Below are positions 34,438 to 43,228 of a stretch of 64,000 nucleotides of DNA, piece after piece; within the stretch, counting starts at the first letter, position 1, and each line of letters starts with the position of its first letter. This stretch comes from an uncultured Acidobacteriia bacterium. GTDB lineage: Bacteria > Acidobacteriota > Terriglobia > Bryobacterales > Bryobacteraceae. The notes beneath the pieces were generated by a model. The model did no database searches. It saw only the letters and a list, made by a program, of their open reading frames with translations, and was not told the origin of the DNA. Position numbers and translations under genes: made by a program. The DNA lies in assembly GCA_903900705.1 (NCBI GenBank), contig CAIUOG010000043.1:1-64000 (forward strand), read 5' to 3'.

Positions 34438-35812
34438 TGTTCGTGTTGTTCGTGGAGTTCCCGGTATAGGCGGCGAAAAGGCCAGTAACATAGCTGACCT
34501 GGCTTTCAAGCGAAGCAATCGTGGAATCAGCCTTCGCAATTTGGGCTGTCAGGTTGGTTTGGAGCGTGTTCACAACTGCCTGTTCATTCGTAATTCGCGT
34601 CTGTTGTGCAGTGATTGCGGTCGCCACCGAAGATTGTTCATTCCTAATCAGACCGTGGACGGGGTCTTCAATCCCGGACAACAAATCCGTGGCGGTTTTC
34701 AGAAAGCCCCCACTCGTTGAGCCCCCGAGTACGGAAAGCAACCCCGCAAAGTTGGAGTTGGCGGCCGTGTTGAATGCTGTCGAGTCTACAGACAGATGGC
34801 CCGTCTGATCCAGTGACAAACCGTAGCTCGCCAGGGAGGAGGAGGGACTGCCGTTGCTGTAAGTACCGAGTCGGTTCAGGGTCTGAGTGAGCGATTCCAG
34901 CAGGCTGTCGCCCTGCAGAGGACCGGCGTTCTGTCCGTGCTGCGTGGAAACCGCGTCGACAGCCGAATTGTATGCATTTGCAAACGAGCTCAACGCAGCC
35001 GATAGCGGAGCCGGATTATTCAGAACATTAATAGTCGTGCTGACACCAGAAGGACTCTGTCCTTTCAGGTTAACGATCAGACCCGGCGCCAGGGTGACGG
35101 TTCTCGAGTTGCTCGAAATGCTCGTACTGCTCCCGGCCACCTTGTAAGTGGCCAGTGTCCCTGCCGAAGAAGAAGAGATCAGATCACCGGTTCCGTCAGT
35201 CAGATCAATGGAATCAGACCCCAGATTGACGGCCCGAAGTGACAGCCGGTAATCCGGAGCCGTGTTCGAGCCGACATTGACCAGGGTCGCCTGGACTTTA
35301 TCGCTCGCTTGAGTGTTGATCGCAGTAACCAGTGACTGCAGACTGGATCCGGACGGAGTGATAGTGGTCGTGGAACTCCCCACAGTCAAATTCAGGCTGG
35401 ACGAACTCGAGATGCTCTGAGTAGTCGGGTCACTCACAACATCCGAACCACTGGTGCTCAGAGCATTGGACCAGGAACCGAGACTACCCACTTCAATTGA
35501 GTAACTGCCGGCCAGGGCGCCGGAACTTACCGTCGCAGTCACCGTACTGGCATCTGATACCGATGAATCCAGCAGGCTCGATTTGATTGTGCTCTGCAGT
35601 GAAGTGATTGATTGCTGAAGATTGAGAAATGGAGTCTCGATCGATTGCAGTGCCGATTGTTTGCTGTCAAGCGTGTTCAGTCCCGCGTTCAGCGAATCGA
35701 GCGGCAAAGATGCAATGGAGACCGCGCGGCTGAGCACAGACTGAAGACTCGTGGCGAACTTGCTAACGCCAGTGAACGTTTGAGTCAGTGGCGAAATTGA
35801 TGAAGTTGACAT
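34418..35812 (-). CDS. fliD: FliD, flagellar filament cap
   Basis: 464 residues from the ATG at 35812 (MSTSSISPLTQTF) with GGAG upstream; the frame open to 35878 has no homologous extension. The FliD N-domain is seen as SLPLDSLNAGLNTLDSKQSALQ, the Ser/Thr-rich middle has hook-IN-type strands, and the C-domain (SLDQTGHLSVDSTAFNTA, LLSGIEDPVHGLIRNEQSSVAT, ITNEQAVVNTLQTNLTAQIAKAD) ends in the coiled coil. It caps the filament and helps flagellin polymerise. It follows fliC with an 81-bp gap containing a GC-rich hairpin. Confidence 0.94.
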   Translation of the reverse strand: MSTSSISPLTQTFTGVSKFATSLQSVLSRAVSIASLPLDSLNAGLNTLDSKQSALQSIETPFLNLQQSITSLQSTIKSSLLDSSVSDASTVTATVSSGALAGSYSIEVGSLGSWSNALSTSGSDVVSDPTTQSISSSSSLNLTVGSSTTTITPSGSSLQSLVTAINTQASDKVQATLVNVGSNTAPDYRLSLRAVNLGSDSIDLTDGTGDLISSSSAGTLATYKVAGSSTSISSNSRTVTLAPGLIVNLKGQSPSGVSTTINVLNNPAPLSAALSSFANAYNSAVDAVSTQHGQNAGPLQGDSLLESLTQTLNRLGTYSNGSPSSSLASYGLSLDQTGHLSVDSTAFNTAANSNFAGLLSVLGGSTSGGFLKTATDLLSGIEDPVHGLIRNEQSSVATAITAQQTRITNEQAVVNTLQTNLTAQIAKADSTIASLESQVSYVTGLFAAYTGNSTNNTNNGLSTL

Positions 35813-35842
35813 ATGCGAACGCTCCACTCCTCGAACCAGACT

Positions 35843-35868
35843 GGCGGGGGGAGAGTCACGCCCCCGCC
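35843..35868. other. GC-rich hairpin between fliC and fliD
   Basis: GGCGGGGG (35843-35850) and CCCCCGCC (35861-35868) are perfect 8-bp arms around a 10-base loop, 25 bp downstream of the fliC stop on the minus strand. Without a T-run it is more likely a partial attenuator or 3'-stabilising structure, which would let flagellin mRNA outnumber the fliD message. Confidence 0.6.
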
Positions 35869-35893
35869 GCCGCCTCAAATCAGACCGCGGTCA

Positions 35894-37399
35894 CTAGCCC
35901 TTCAGCAGCGTCAACACCGCCTGAGGCGCGGAGTTCGCCTGAGCCAGAGCTGCGATCGACGCCTGCTGCAGAACCTGAGCTTTCGTGAGGTTCGCCGCTT
36001 CAGAAGCCACATCCGCGTCGCGAATTCCGGCCTGTGCCGCCGAATAGTTGGTGATCTGCGATTGCGCCAGGCTCACCGCATAGTTCAATTTGTTCACGCC
36101 CGCACCGACCTTGCCCTGCACAAGACCAAGGTTTGTCACTGCGGTTTGCAAGGCAGTCAGTGCCGCGAGTGCGTTGCCCGTGTTTGACGCGGAGCCGGAT
36201 GGAACCGTAACGGCCTGTGAACCGGTAACGCCAAAAACGCTCCCGGTCCCGCCGCCGGTGCCGGCGGTAAAGGCCGTTTCATTGACGCTGAATGCGTTGC
36301 TGCTCTGCAGCGTCAGATCTGTTCCGTTGGCCGCCTTCACGGCAAAAATTCCCGATCCTGCGAGACTGGTGTTCAGGCTTGTGATCGTGTCGGCTAAAGT
36401 GTCGGCGCTTACGGAATCCAGGGTGATGTTATAGGAGCCGGATCCATTCTGAATCGTGAAGGCTTCCGTGGCGGCCGTACCACCGCCAGCGGCAAACGCC
36501 GCGAATGTACCGCTGTTGATGGAGTAGTTCGAATTGTTTACCGCGGTGCCGGTATCGGAAACAGGGCCGGTGCCGGCAGCCGTGGTGGAAACCGTAAAGG
36601 CAGTTGAGCCCCCGAACTGTAGCTTCCCATTGCTGCCAATCGACGCGGTGATGCCGTAAGCCTGCAAAGAAGTATTCAGATTGTCGATGACCTGGCTCCC
36701 GGTGAGCCCACTGCCGCCGCCGGCAACGGTTGCGGTAATGTCCTGATTGCCCGTACCAGTATTGAGGTGAAAAGTGAAACTCTGGGTGGTACCCTGCACG
36801 AAAACGGACGCGGCGTTATCCAGCCTGACAGTATTCCCGCTGATTTGACTGCCGCCTCCCGCGACACTCGTGGTGTTGATACCCAGAGCGGCTCCATCCA
36901 CCGCGTTGTTCGATCCACTCAAGTCGACAGATACCTGCGCATTTGCAGCGCTGGTACCGCCCCCGACATATGTTACGAGGTTGGTATTGAAGATCCCGCC
37001 GGTGTTGAGCTTGATGTTTGAAGCTTGCCGGTTCACTTCAAGCAGTAGTCCCTGATACTCCGTATTCACAGTACTCCGGTCACCCGTAAAGGTAGCGGAA
37101 GCAGATTCGGTTGCGAGAGTCCGAAGGCGGTCCAGAATGGTGGAGATATTATTCAGGCCTCCATCCACAATCTGAAGAGAACTGACACCGTTATTGGCAT
37201 TCAGGACTCCCTGAGTCAGTTCGGCGGTATCGCCGCGGTAGCGATTGGCGACAGCAAGACCGGCCGCGTCATCCGAAGATGCATTGATGCGGAATCCCGA
37301 AGAGAGCCTCTGAATCGTGGTGCTTTGGAAGTTACTGTTTACGCGAATATTGTTCTGCGCGACAAGCGAGGCAACGTTGGTCTGAATCGATAACGACAT
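35894..37399 (-). CDS. fliC: Flagellin
   Basis: 501 residues. The N-terminal D0/D1 helices (SIQTNVASLVAQNNI, TTIQRLSSGFRINASSDDAAG, GVLNANNGVSSLQIVDGGLNN) and C-terminal helices (NKLNYAVSLAQSQITNYSAA, AGIRDADVASEAANLTKAQV, QQASIAALAQANSAPQAVL) are typical and end without an aromatic residue. The central region carries two hook-IN-type repeats (around 195-275 and 305-370). It polymerises as the filament. Control is rich: a sigma-28 promoter inside csrA, an 80-90-base leader with a hairpin, and two GGA motifs, one in the ribosome site AAAGGA placed 8 bp before the ATG. Confidence 0.97.
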   Translation of the reverse strand: MSLSIQTNVASLVAQNNIRVNSNFQSTTIQRLSSGFRINASSDDAAGLAVANRYRGDTAELTQGVLNANNGVSSLQIVDGGLNNISTILDRLRTLATESASATFTGDRSTVNTEYQGLLLEVNRQASNIKLNTGGIFNTNLVTYVGGGTSAANAQVSVDLSGSNNAVDGAALGINTTSVAGGGSQISGNTVRLDNAASVFVQGTTQSFTFHLNTGTGNQDITATVAGGGSGLTGSQVIDNLNTSLQAYGITASIGSNGKLQFGGSTAFTVSTTAAGTGPVSDTGTAVNNSNYSINSGTFAAFAAGGGTAATEAFTIQNGSGSYNITLDSVSADTLADTITSLNTSLAGSGIFAVKAANGTDLTLQSSNAFSVNETAFTAGTGGGTGSVFGVTGSQAVTVPSGSASNTGNALAALTALQTAVTNLGLVQGKVGAGVNKLNYAVSLAQSQITNYSAAQAGIRDADVASEAANLTKAQVLQQASIAALAQANSAPQAVLTLLKG

Positions 37400-37407
37400 T
37401 CTTTGCG

Positions 37408-37425
37408 TCCTTTACCTGATACTCC
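37408..37425 (-). promoter_or_regulatory. Paired GGA motifs in flagellin leader, candidate CsrA sites
   Basis: The flagellin leader has GGGAG (GGA at 37425-37423) and AAAGGA (GGA at 37410-37408, within the ribosome site), 12 bases apart and just before the ATG. CsrA binds GGA in or near ribosome sites as a dimer, and csrA lies immediately upstream, with its antagonist gene fliW before it. In Bacillus subtilis the flagellin message is controlled this way; transfer to this organism is inference. Confidence 0.5.
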
Positions 37426-37441
37426 CGTCGTCATGCCGGGT

Positions 37442-37473
37442 GCCGGTTCTCGCAATTCATTCGCGATACCGGC
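37442..37473 (-). other. Hairpin in flagellin 5' leader
   Basis: GCCGGT pairs with ACCGGC, followed after small bulges by TCGC/GCGA around a nine-base loop. It lies between the predicted sigma-28 start and the paired GGA motifs, and may stabilise or present the leader. Confidence 0.5.
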
Positions 37474-37487
37474 TGTACCGTTCTGAA

Positions 37488-37769
37488 TTACATATCGGCA
37501 AGCCCCGGCAATACTTTAGAGCTTTCATTTGCAAGGTTGCGCATTAAGCGAACAAGATCACCCACGCCTTGCTGTCCGCGCGAGATCATGAAGTCAGAAG
37601 CTTTTCGGTTCTCCTCCGCCAAAACCGCAACCTCGCGGCGAGCCACTGATACCTCACGCGGGGCCCGCACTCCCAGTTTTACTCTTGTCCGGGAGATCTC
37701 CATAACCTCGATCTCGATGCCGCCTCCGAGAATGATTGCCTCTCCGGCCCGGCGGCGAAGCACTAGCAT
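37488..37769 (-). CDS. csrA: CsrA, carbon storage/flagellin translational regulator
   Basis: 93 residues from ATG 37769 (MLVLRRRAGEAIILGGGIEIEV), which overlaps the fliW end by 7 bp. The CsrA beta-strand pattern is complete, with REVSVARREVAVLAEEN carrying the RNA-binding Arg near 44. The C-terminus is some 20-30 residues longer than many homologues, as in FliW-regulated CsrA proteins where the extension helps bind FliW. It likely represses flagellin translation. The gene's last codons contain the flagellin promoter. Confidence 0.95.
   Translation of the reverse strand: MLVLRRRAGEAIILGGGIEIEVMEISRTRVKLGVRAPREVSVARREVAVLAEENRKASDFMISRGQQGVGDLVRLMRNLANESSKVLPGLADM
37492..37518 (-). promoter_or_regulatory. 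Sigma-28 (FliA) promoter of flagellin, inside csrA
   Basis: On the minus strand TAAAGTAT (37518-37511), 11 bp, then GCCGATAT (37499-37492). Compared with TAAAGTTT-N11-GCCGATAA this is 7 of 8 in each box with exact spacing. The predicted start gives a leader of about 85 bases before the flagellin ATG. The element overlaps the last codons and stop of csrA. Confidence 0.88.
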
Positions 37770-38230
37770 ACGGCCTCCCATATTCCGCCATCCGCCAGCC
37801 GGAAGTATCCGGCGAACTTCCCGGATAAGACGGATTGCGCGCAGCGCCGATTATGCAGATTGATAATGATCGGAGCATCCAGATTTGCCTGCACCGTACT
37901 GTCGCAGGGTACAAGAAGTGCGAGACAGAGCACGTCCGCTCCAATGGCCAGTTCCCGATCCTGGTCGATCAACAGGTTTTGACGGTCATCCTCGGAGAGT
38001 TGCAATTGGTACTCCGGAAAAATTGTCCGGACCGGCAGCGACACAAAGCATGTATCCGGAACATCCAGGCTCTGCAGGAACACCAGCGGCCTTTGGGCCG
38101 GGACCTCCACCGGTATCATGCGTCTCTCCGACTCAAACCCCGGCAAGCCAACGGGCAGGTACAATTCGCTGCCGGGGCCCCACTCGATATCGCCAAGATG
38201 CGTGGAGCGGATCACCTGGACTACTGGCAT
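37763..38230 (-). CDS. fliW: FliW, CsrA antagonist and flagellar assembly factor
   Basis: 155 residues from ATG 38230 (MPVVQVIRSTHLGDIEW); an ORF running to 38353 begins inside the HEAT-repeat gene and was rejected. FliW signatures are LYLPVGLPGFESERR, PLVFLQSLDVPDTCFVSLPV, and the C-terminal NLDAPIIINLHNRRCAQSVL. FliW binds free flagellin; when flagellin is exported it binds CsrA instead and relieves repression. Order fliW-csrA-fliC with overlapping ends places all three partners together. Confidence 0.95.
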   Translation of the reverse strand: MPVVQVIRSTHLGDIEWGPGSELYLPVGLPGFESERRMIPVEVPAQRPLVFLQSLDVPDTCFVSLPVRTIFPEYQLQLSEDDRQNLLIDQDRELAIGADVLCLALLVPCDSTVQANLDAPIIINLHNRRCAQSVLSGKFAGYFRLADGGIWEAVC

Positions 38231-39930
38231 AGCTGTCCTGGCGTCCTGCCGAACAATGTAGCGGGAAATGAGAAGCGTCCTCCCGAATCCCGAAGCGAGC
38301 GAATTGCCAGCTGGGATGGGCGTGGAGCAGACGCCGTCGTGAGGATGTAGCACTCCTGCAGAGAAGCGCTGAATTCACTCCACCAGTTGCCAAGTACATC
38401 CATGGAATCGGCGCTCTCCAGCCTGGATGATCGGCGGGCAATTCCTTCATCTTCCACTTCAAAGCCAGGCAGGAGCCAGATATGCAGACGAACGCGGAGC
38501 CCCCTGCAGTGCGCGCGGATCCGTTCAAAATCGAATTCCTCCGCGCTATCCGCCAGGAGGACTACCAGATGCTGTACGCCGCCTTCCGGTTGAACGCGCA
38601 ACAGGCTGCGGCAACTTGCACCCGCCGATAGCGTGCCGGGCAATCCGGCAGAATAGGTCGCAGCGATCCGTGCGGGATCCTGCAGCAGTTCCGGCCCCGC
38701 AATCAGTTGGGACGGTCTGAGCTCTGGTCCGTACTCACTCAGGGCCCACTTTTGGCCGCGGGGCTTCAGGTGGAGTAGTTCCATGAGGGCGCGCCCCGCA
38801 CCACTCCTGGCAGGAAGAGCGATTCGCACCTCTGCCGGGCCTGATTCGCTGCGAAATTCGACATCGTAGTCGAGCACAGGCAGGTCATTCGCGGCAAGGA
38901 AAAAGTCGATGGATCGGAGTCCGCGCACAGGTTCTCCCTGCGAATTAAACGCCCGTATCCATAACTCCCAGTGGTCGGTCTCCGCAGGGGCGGATATCAT
39001 TTCCGGGACGGGCACTTCTCCGGCACTGTCGAGCACGATCGGGTCGAGAGAAGTCAGGCTCCTGAGAGCGGTTTTGCGCAATTCAGGTCTCGAGGAACGA
39101 GCGGCCCGGGTCAGTGGCCCGGCAAAACGAATATCTCGGCTCTGGCCCATAACCCATGCGGCCGTCACCTGGAATTCGGCGGATTCACGTCCGAGCATTT
39201 CGGTGAGACACCGGAGCGAGCGTGAGTCCCCGGCGTTGTAGAGAGCAAGGCAGGCATTCCCCGCCACGCGGTTGTTCGGATCGACAAGAGCCTGCTGCAG
39301 CAGTTCCGAAAGTCGCCCGTCATCACCCGACTGGCCCGTGGGTTTAGCCCAGAGCGCTTCCACGATCCCGGCGCGGACCCGCGGGTCGCCTTCCCCAAAA
39401 CGAGCCGCCACCGCCTGATAGTCAAAGCGGTAACGAGTGAGCAAAGCCGCGCATTTCGCCTGAATTCGAGGACTTCCTTCCTGATAAAGGCGCGTGACCG
39501 GGCGCCAATTGCTGAGGTAGGAGCCAAACTCTCCGATCAAATCCAAAAGGCGCAGATTGCCCGGCGTGTCTGGCACTTTCCCGACGCTCGCCGGGTCACG
39601 CTTTCCTTTACCGCCAGCGACCACATCAAGCATTGTATTGACAAAGCTGACGTCCAACTCCACCATGCATTTGGTCAACGAACACGCCTGAGGGAATGTC
39701 ATCAGCGTAGGGCTCATCAGGGAAGTGATCAGTTCTCCGGAGTTGTTGAGCAGAAACAGAGCGTAGCGAATGCCGCGGTCGGCGACGTTGACCGGGCTGA
39801 TCTGCACAAGAGCGCGCACGAAGCCCTCAAGATCCGCTGCAAGAGCCTGCCGCATCGTCCGACTCGACCTGGCCGGGTCTCGCGCGAAGTTCTGGAAGGC
39901 AACGGAAAGTGCTTCGGGGGCGGTCGTCAC
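38221..39930 (-). CDS. HEAT-repeat protein with C-terminal VWA-like domain, in flagellar operon
   Basis: 569 residues from GTG 39930 (overlaps the fliM stop as GTGA) to a stop overlapping fliW by 10 bp. It is not a recognised flagellar protein. The N-terminal 130 residues are helical (SSRTMRQALAADLEGFVRAL). Residues about 150-310 contain HEAT-like helical pairs (GDPRVRAGIVEALW, DPNNRVAGNACLALYNAGD, SSRPELRKTALRSLTSLD). The C-terminal part is alpha/beta: DHWELWIRAFNSQG, VRGLRSIDFFLAAND, and HLVVLLADSAEEFDFERI followed by a strand-helix alternation similar to a von Willebrand A fold, though the metal site DxSxS is seen only as ADSAEEF. A flagellar role is inferred from tight coupling on both sides. 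Confidence 0.75.
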   Translation of the reverse strand: MTTAPEALSVAFQNFARDPARSSRTMRQALAADLEGFVRALVQISPVNVADRGIRYALFLLNNSGELITSLMSPTLMTFPQACSLTKCMVELDVSFVNTMLDVVAGGKGKRDPASVGKVPDTPGNLRLLDLIGEFGSYLSNWRPVTRLYQEGSPRIQAKCAALLTRYRFDYQAVAARFGEGDPRVRAGIVEALWAKPTGQSGDDGRLSELLQQALVDPNNRVAGNACLALYNAGDSRSLRCLTEMLGRESAEFQVTAAWVMGQSRDIRFAGPLTRAARSSRPELRKTALRSLTSLDPIVLDSAGEVPVPEMISAPAETDHWELWIRAFNSQGEPVRGLRSIDFFLAANDLPVLDYDVEFRSESGPAEVRIALPARSGAGRALMELLHLKPRGQKWALSEYGPELRPSQLIAGPELLQDPARIAATYSAGLPGTLSAGASCRSLLRVQPEGGVQHLVVLLADSAEEFDFERIRAHCRGLRVRLHIWLLPGFEVEDEGIARRSSRLESADSMDVLGNWWSEFSASLQECYILTTASAPRPSQLAIRSLRDSGGRFSFPATLFGRTPGQLCQ

Positions 39931-40892
39931 GGTAGCTGATCCTGAAAGTGTTCCAGAACCCGAAATGCGGCACGCCGTCCGGAAGCCACCAGTTCCCCGC
40001 GATATTTTTTCTTTCCGTTGATCAGGAGATCGAGCGGCCGGTTGGAAGGAAACTCAAAGCTGAGCACGTCCCCCTGCTCAAGATTCATCAGGTCACGTAG
40101 CAGCAACCCCGGCCCTGACAGCAGGACTTCGGATTCCAACCTGGAGGTACGGATCAAGCTCAGCACCCGCGACTGTTCGAGATCTGTTGAAGCGCTCTTT
40201 CGCAGCGACCACTGCTGGTCGAACTTCTGGCGCATCATCTTGATGATGATCGAGGGCATGGCGATATTCATCATGCCGATCGAATCACCAATCCGGATTT
40301 CGATGGCTACAGCCACAACCGCTTCCGTGGGGGCCAGAATCTGCAGAAACTGCGGTTCAGTTTCGACAGTATCGATTGCAAAGTCTATTTGGGTGACAAA
40401 CTTCCAGGCCTCACGCAGGTCACGAAGAATCAGCCGGAAAAGGCCATCGAGCAAGACCTGTTCGATCTCGGTGATTTCCCGCTGCGAACTGAACTGCAGC
40501 TTCCCGTCGCCGCCGAGCAGGATCTCGAGAATCGGAAAAATCAGGGACGAATTCAGTTCCAGTACGGCGTTACCGTCATAGGGCTTCAGGCTCAAAGAGG
40601 CAATGCACGTAGGGGAAGGAAGACACTCGAGGAACTCCGAATACGACAACTGTTCGACACTGACAAGGTTAACGATGAGATAGGACCGAAGGTAGGCGGA
40701 TAGGCTGGATACCAGGTTTCGGACAAAGTTATCGTGGAGCTGGTGAATGGCTCGCAGCTGGGACTTGGCGATGCGATCCGGGCGCCGGAAATCGAACAGA
40801 GCGGCTCGCCTGGATCCGGCGCGCTCCGTCTGCCGCCCCTGGATATTCTGAAATACCGCGTCGATTTCCTGTTGGCTTAACTGTCTCGTCAT
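39927..40892 (-). CDS. fliM: FliM, flagellar motor switch protein
   Basis: 321 residues. The N-terminal LSQQEIDAVFQNI is the CheY-phosphate binding peptide. A CheC-like middle domain (LPSPTCIASLSLKPYDGNAVLELNSSLIFPILEILLGG) and C-terminal SpoA domain (LMNLEQGDVLSFEFPSNRPLDLLINGKKKYRGEL) follow. It sits in the C-ring between FliG and FliN and switches rotation when CheY-P binds. It lies 11 bp after flgL rather than with fliN, and upstream of the novel HEAT-repeat gene. Confidence 0.95.
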   Translation of the reverse strand: MTRQLSQQEIDAVFQNIQGRQTERAGSRRAALFDFRRPDRIAKSQLRAIHQLHDNFVRNLVSSLSAYLRSYLIVNLVSVEQLSYSEFLECLPSPTCIASLSLKPYDGNAVLELNSSLIFPILEILLGGDGKLQFSSQREITEIEQVLLDGLFRLILRDLREAWKFVTQIDFAIDTVETEPQFLQILAPTEAVVAVAIEIRIGDSIGMMNIAMPSIIIKMMRQKFDQQWSLRKSASTDLEQSRVLSLIRTSRLESEVLLSGPGLLLRDLMNLEQGDVLSFEFPSNRPLDLLINGKKKYRGELVASGRRAAFRVLEHFQDQLP

Positions 40893-40903
40893 TTCAGTGT
40901 TGG

Positions 40904-41827
40904 TCAGCCAAGATAGTCGAACAGGCTCTTGCGGGGGATCTCCGCCTGCGCTGAGAACGCCGCTGTCTGTGCAGTCGTTTCCTGGGCAAGGTCGGTGGCC
41001 GCCTGCACGATATTGGTATCGCGAATCCCGGAAATCTGCGTCTGAATGTTGGTGATATTAGCAGAAACCGTTGTCTGAGCAGCTGCAAGCCTGGCGGCGG
41101 AGACGCCGTACGATGCCTGCTGCTGGTTTAGCCAGGTCGAAACGCCCTCAAGGGAGGTCAGTGCGCCGGAAATGCCGGTCGGATCATTGTTGACTAGTGC
41201 GGTACGCAGATTTTGCAATGCGGCGAAGGCATTGTCCGGCAGCGGATTCCCGCCGGCGTCCCGATGGTCGAAGATATCGGCGGCCGTACCGGATTGATAG
41301 ACAGTTTGTCCGGACGGATCGACGATAGCGCGAGTAGCGGTCTGAGAGGTGAGCTTATCCACTCCGGCCGGCGCCGTGGAATCAAACTGGTATGGCGAGG
41401 CGTGATCCTGGTCCCCCCCGAAGATGTATCGCCCTTCCGTCGTTGTATTGGCGAGGGAGACCAGTTGTTCCTGGATGCTCTGTACCTGATTCGCCACATT
41501 CTGCCGGTCCGCGCTGGTCGCGGTTGAATCGCCACCCTGCAAAGCGAGGGTTCGGGCACTTTCAATCAGGCTGATGCCGGCACTCAGGGCTGTGTCCGCA
41601 GAGCCGGCCTCGGCCTGAACACGGCCAAGGTTGCTCTGCCACGATTGATTGGCCGACAGTTGCGCAACCAATCCGACAAGCTCCGTCGTTTGGGATGGTG
41701 AATCTGCGGCGTCCTGAACGCGGAAGCCGGATGAAATCTGTCGCTCCGTCTGCAACTGCTGCTTTTGCAGCGCGGAGACACCCTCAAGGAACCAGTTCGC
41801 CCCGATTGCCGCTGAGCCCGTGATCAT
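40904..41827 (-). CDS. flgL: FlgL, hook-filament junction protein
   Basis: 307 residues with flagellin-like ends: LQTERQISSGFRVQDAADSP near the N-terminus, TTEGRYIFGGDQDHASPY in the middle, and ANITNIQTQISGIRDTNIVQAATDLAQ near the C-terminus. It forms the second junction zone between hook and filament. Its start overlaps the flgK stop (ATGA). Confidence 0.92.
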   Translation of the reverse strand: MITGSAAIGANWFLEGVSALQKQQLQTERQISSGFRVQDAADSPSQTTELVGLVAQLSANQSWQSNLGRVQAEAGSADTALSAGISLIESARTLALQGGDSTATSADRQNVANQVQSIQEQLVSLANTTTEGRYIFGGDQDHASPYQFDSTAPAGVDKLTSQTATRAIVDPSGQTVYQSGTAADIFDHRDAGGNPLPDNAFAALQNLRTALVNNDPTGISGALTSLEGVSTWLNQQQASYGVSAARLAAAQTTVSANITNIQTQISGIRDTNIVQAATDLAQETTAQTAAFSAQAEIPRKSLFDYLG

Positions 41828-43224
41828 TTGATTAGGTTCACCTCATCGGAAGTCAGTTGATCCAGGATTGACACAAGGCGGGCGGAGGCCTCATAGGCGC
41901 GTTGATAGGACGTGATCGAGACGGCTTCGGTATCGAGCGAGACGCCGGACACCTGCTGGCGGGCAGACTGCGCCGAGGTGAGTGCGGCCGCATCCGTGGA
42001 TGCCTGGCTGCGCGCGTCTGAAAGTTGCTGGCCAATCCCCGTCGCTATGGATGCGAAGAAATTCTCCGCCGACTGGCCGGCGATCTGATCGGAAGCCGCG
42101 GCAGATGACGGAAGAGCTGCCAGTTGGTTCGCGACGCCGTTCGACTGAGCCGAAACGCCTCCTGTGGCTACAGCCAGTGTGGCCGGTGTGACCGCGCTGT
42201 CCGTAGCCAGGGTTCTGGCGACATTGCTGGCACTATTGGCATCGTAATTGAAAATGGGCAAACCTTGCCCGCCGGAGGACGTCACACCTCCCGAAAGGAC
42301 CGCATTAACCCTCGCGGCGAAGCCGAGCGCAAGCTGATTGAGAGATCCCGTCACACCGTTGCCACCCAGCAGTGTCTGCAGGGGTCCGTTTCGCACCTGA
42401 AGAAGCGCTCCCAGCTGACCGGAGTATTGGCCCGGAGAGCTGCCTCCGCCGGTAGACGTGATCTGGTTTTCAGGAGGAGCCGACAGATTCGCCTGCAAAC
42501 CGTAGGCCTGATCGCCCAGAACCAGTGGCTGTTGCCCTCCGGTCAACACGTTCACGGTACCGTCGTGGTTTTTTGTGACGGTAATGTCGGTCAGCGTGGA
42601 AAGTTGATCAAGAGCAGACCGAAGGCTCGCATCGGTGGCCGGATCTGCGGAAGACTTCCCGCGGAGAGCGACATTGTATTGCCGGATTTGACTCGACAGG
42701 TCATTGATCGAACCAACGGTGGTTTCAATCTGCGAACTGATTGAAGTACTTTGGGAGTCCAACGTCGCCGCCGCACTGCGAAAAGCATTGGCAACTGCCC
42801 CCGCAGCTGCGATGGCTGTAGCCTGGAGCGTCGGATCGCCCGGGCTGACGCTCAGTCCGGAGAATGCGGAACTGAAGCTTTGAAAAGCTGCGAGGATTCC
42901 GCTCGCACCTGTAATGTCAAATGCCTGATTGACGGGCGTCAGGCTATTTGCGCTTACCTGGGAGTTTGAGGCCTGCGAAGACGCGGCCTGCACGGCAGCA
43001 TCAGCGTACGAATTGGAGGACGACTGAATCTGAACTGTATCCGAACCAGATACAGTGTTTCCGTCCGACACGGTAATCGTGTCTGTGATTGGTCGGATCA
43101 CCGCGCGAACGGAGGCAAAACCAGGCGTAGCGGAGTTTGAGACGTTGGTCTGGTCGGCACCTAGCGCCGTACTGAAAACCTGAAGAGCGGTGGATGTGGT
43201 CGCTAATGCAGAAAGAAGTGACAT
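41824..43224 (-). CDS. flgK: FlgK, hook-filament junction protein
   Basis: 466 residues from ATG 43224 (MSLLSALATTSTALQVF); the longer frame to 43251 overlaps flgM and was rejected. N-terminal rod-type motif is ALGADQTNVSNSATPGFA. LGNQLLQVRNGPL-type segment appears as QLGALLQVRNGPLQTLLG, and the C-terminal signature is VSLDTEAVSITSYQRAYEAS, then ILDQLTSDEVNLIK. It is the first junction protein. At 466 residues it is on the short side, so the outer domain is reduced. Confidence 0.92.
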   Translation of the reverse strand: MSLLSALATTSTALQVFSTALGADQTNVSNSATPGFASVRAVIRPITDTITVSDGNTVSGSDTVQIQSSSNSYADAAVQAASSQASNSQVSANSLTPVNQAFDITGASGILAAFQSFSSAFSGLSVSPGDPTLQATAIAAAGAVANAFRSAAATLDSQSTSISSQIETTVGSINDLSSQIRQYNVALRGKSSADPATDASLRSALDQLSTLTDITVTKNHDGTVNVLTGGQQPLVLGDQAYGLQANLSAPPENQITSTGGGSSPGQYSGQLGALLQVRNGPLQTLLGGNGVTGSLNQLALGFAARVNAVLSGGVTSSGGQGLPIFNYDANSASNVARTLATDSAVTPATLAVATGGVSAQSNGVANQLAALPSSAAASDQIAGQSAENFFASIATGIGQQLSDARSQASTDAAALTSAQSARQQVSGVSLDTEAVSITSYQRAYEASARLVSILDQLTSDEVNLIK

Positions 43225-43228
43225 GACT

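Noticed and set aside
37442-37490. Possible flagellin -10 box GCCGGTAT within the leader
   Set aside because: No properly spaced -35 TAAA; the element at 37492-37518 fits the sigma-28 consensus far better.
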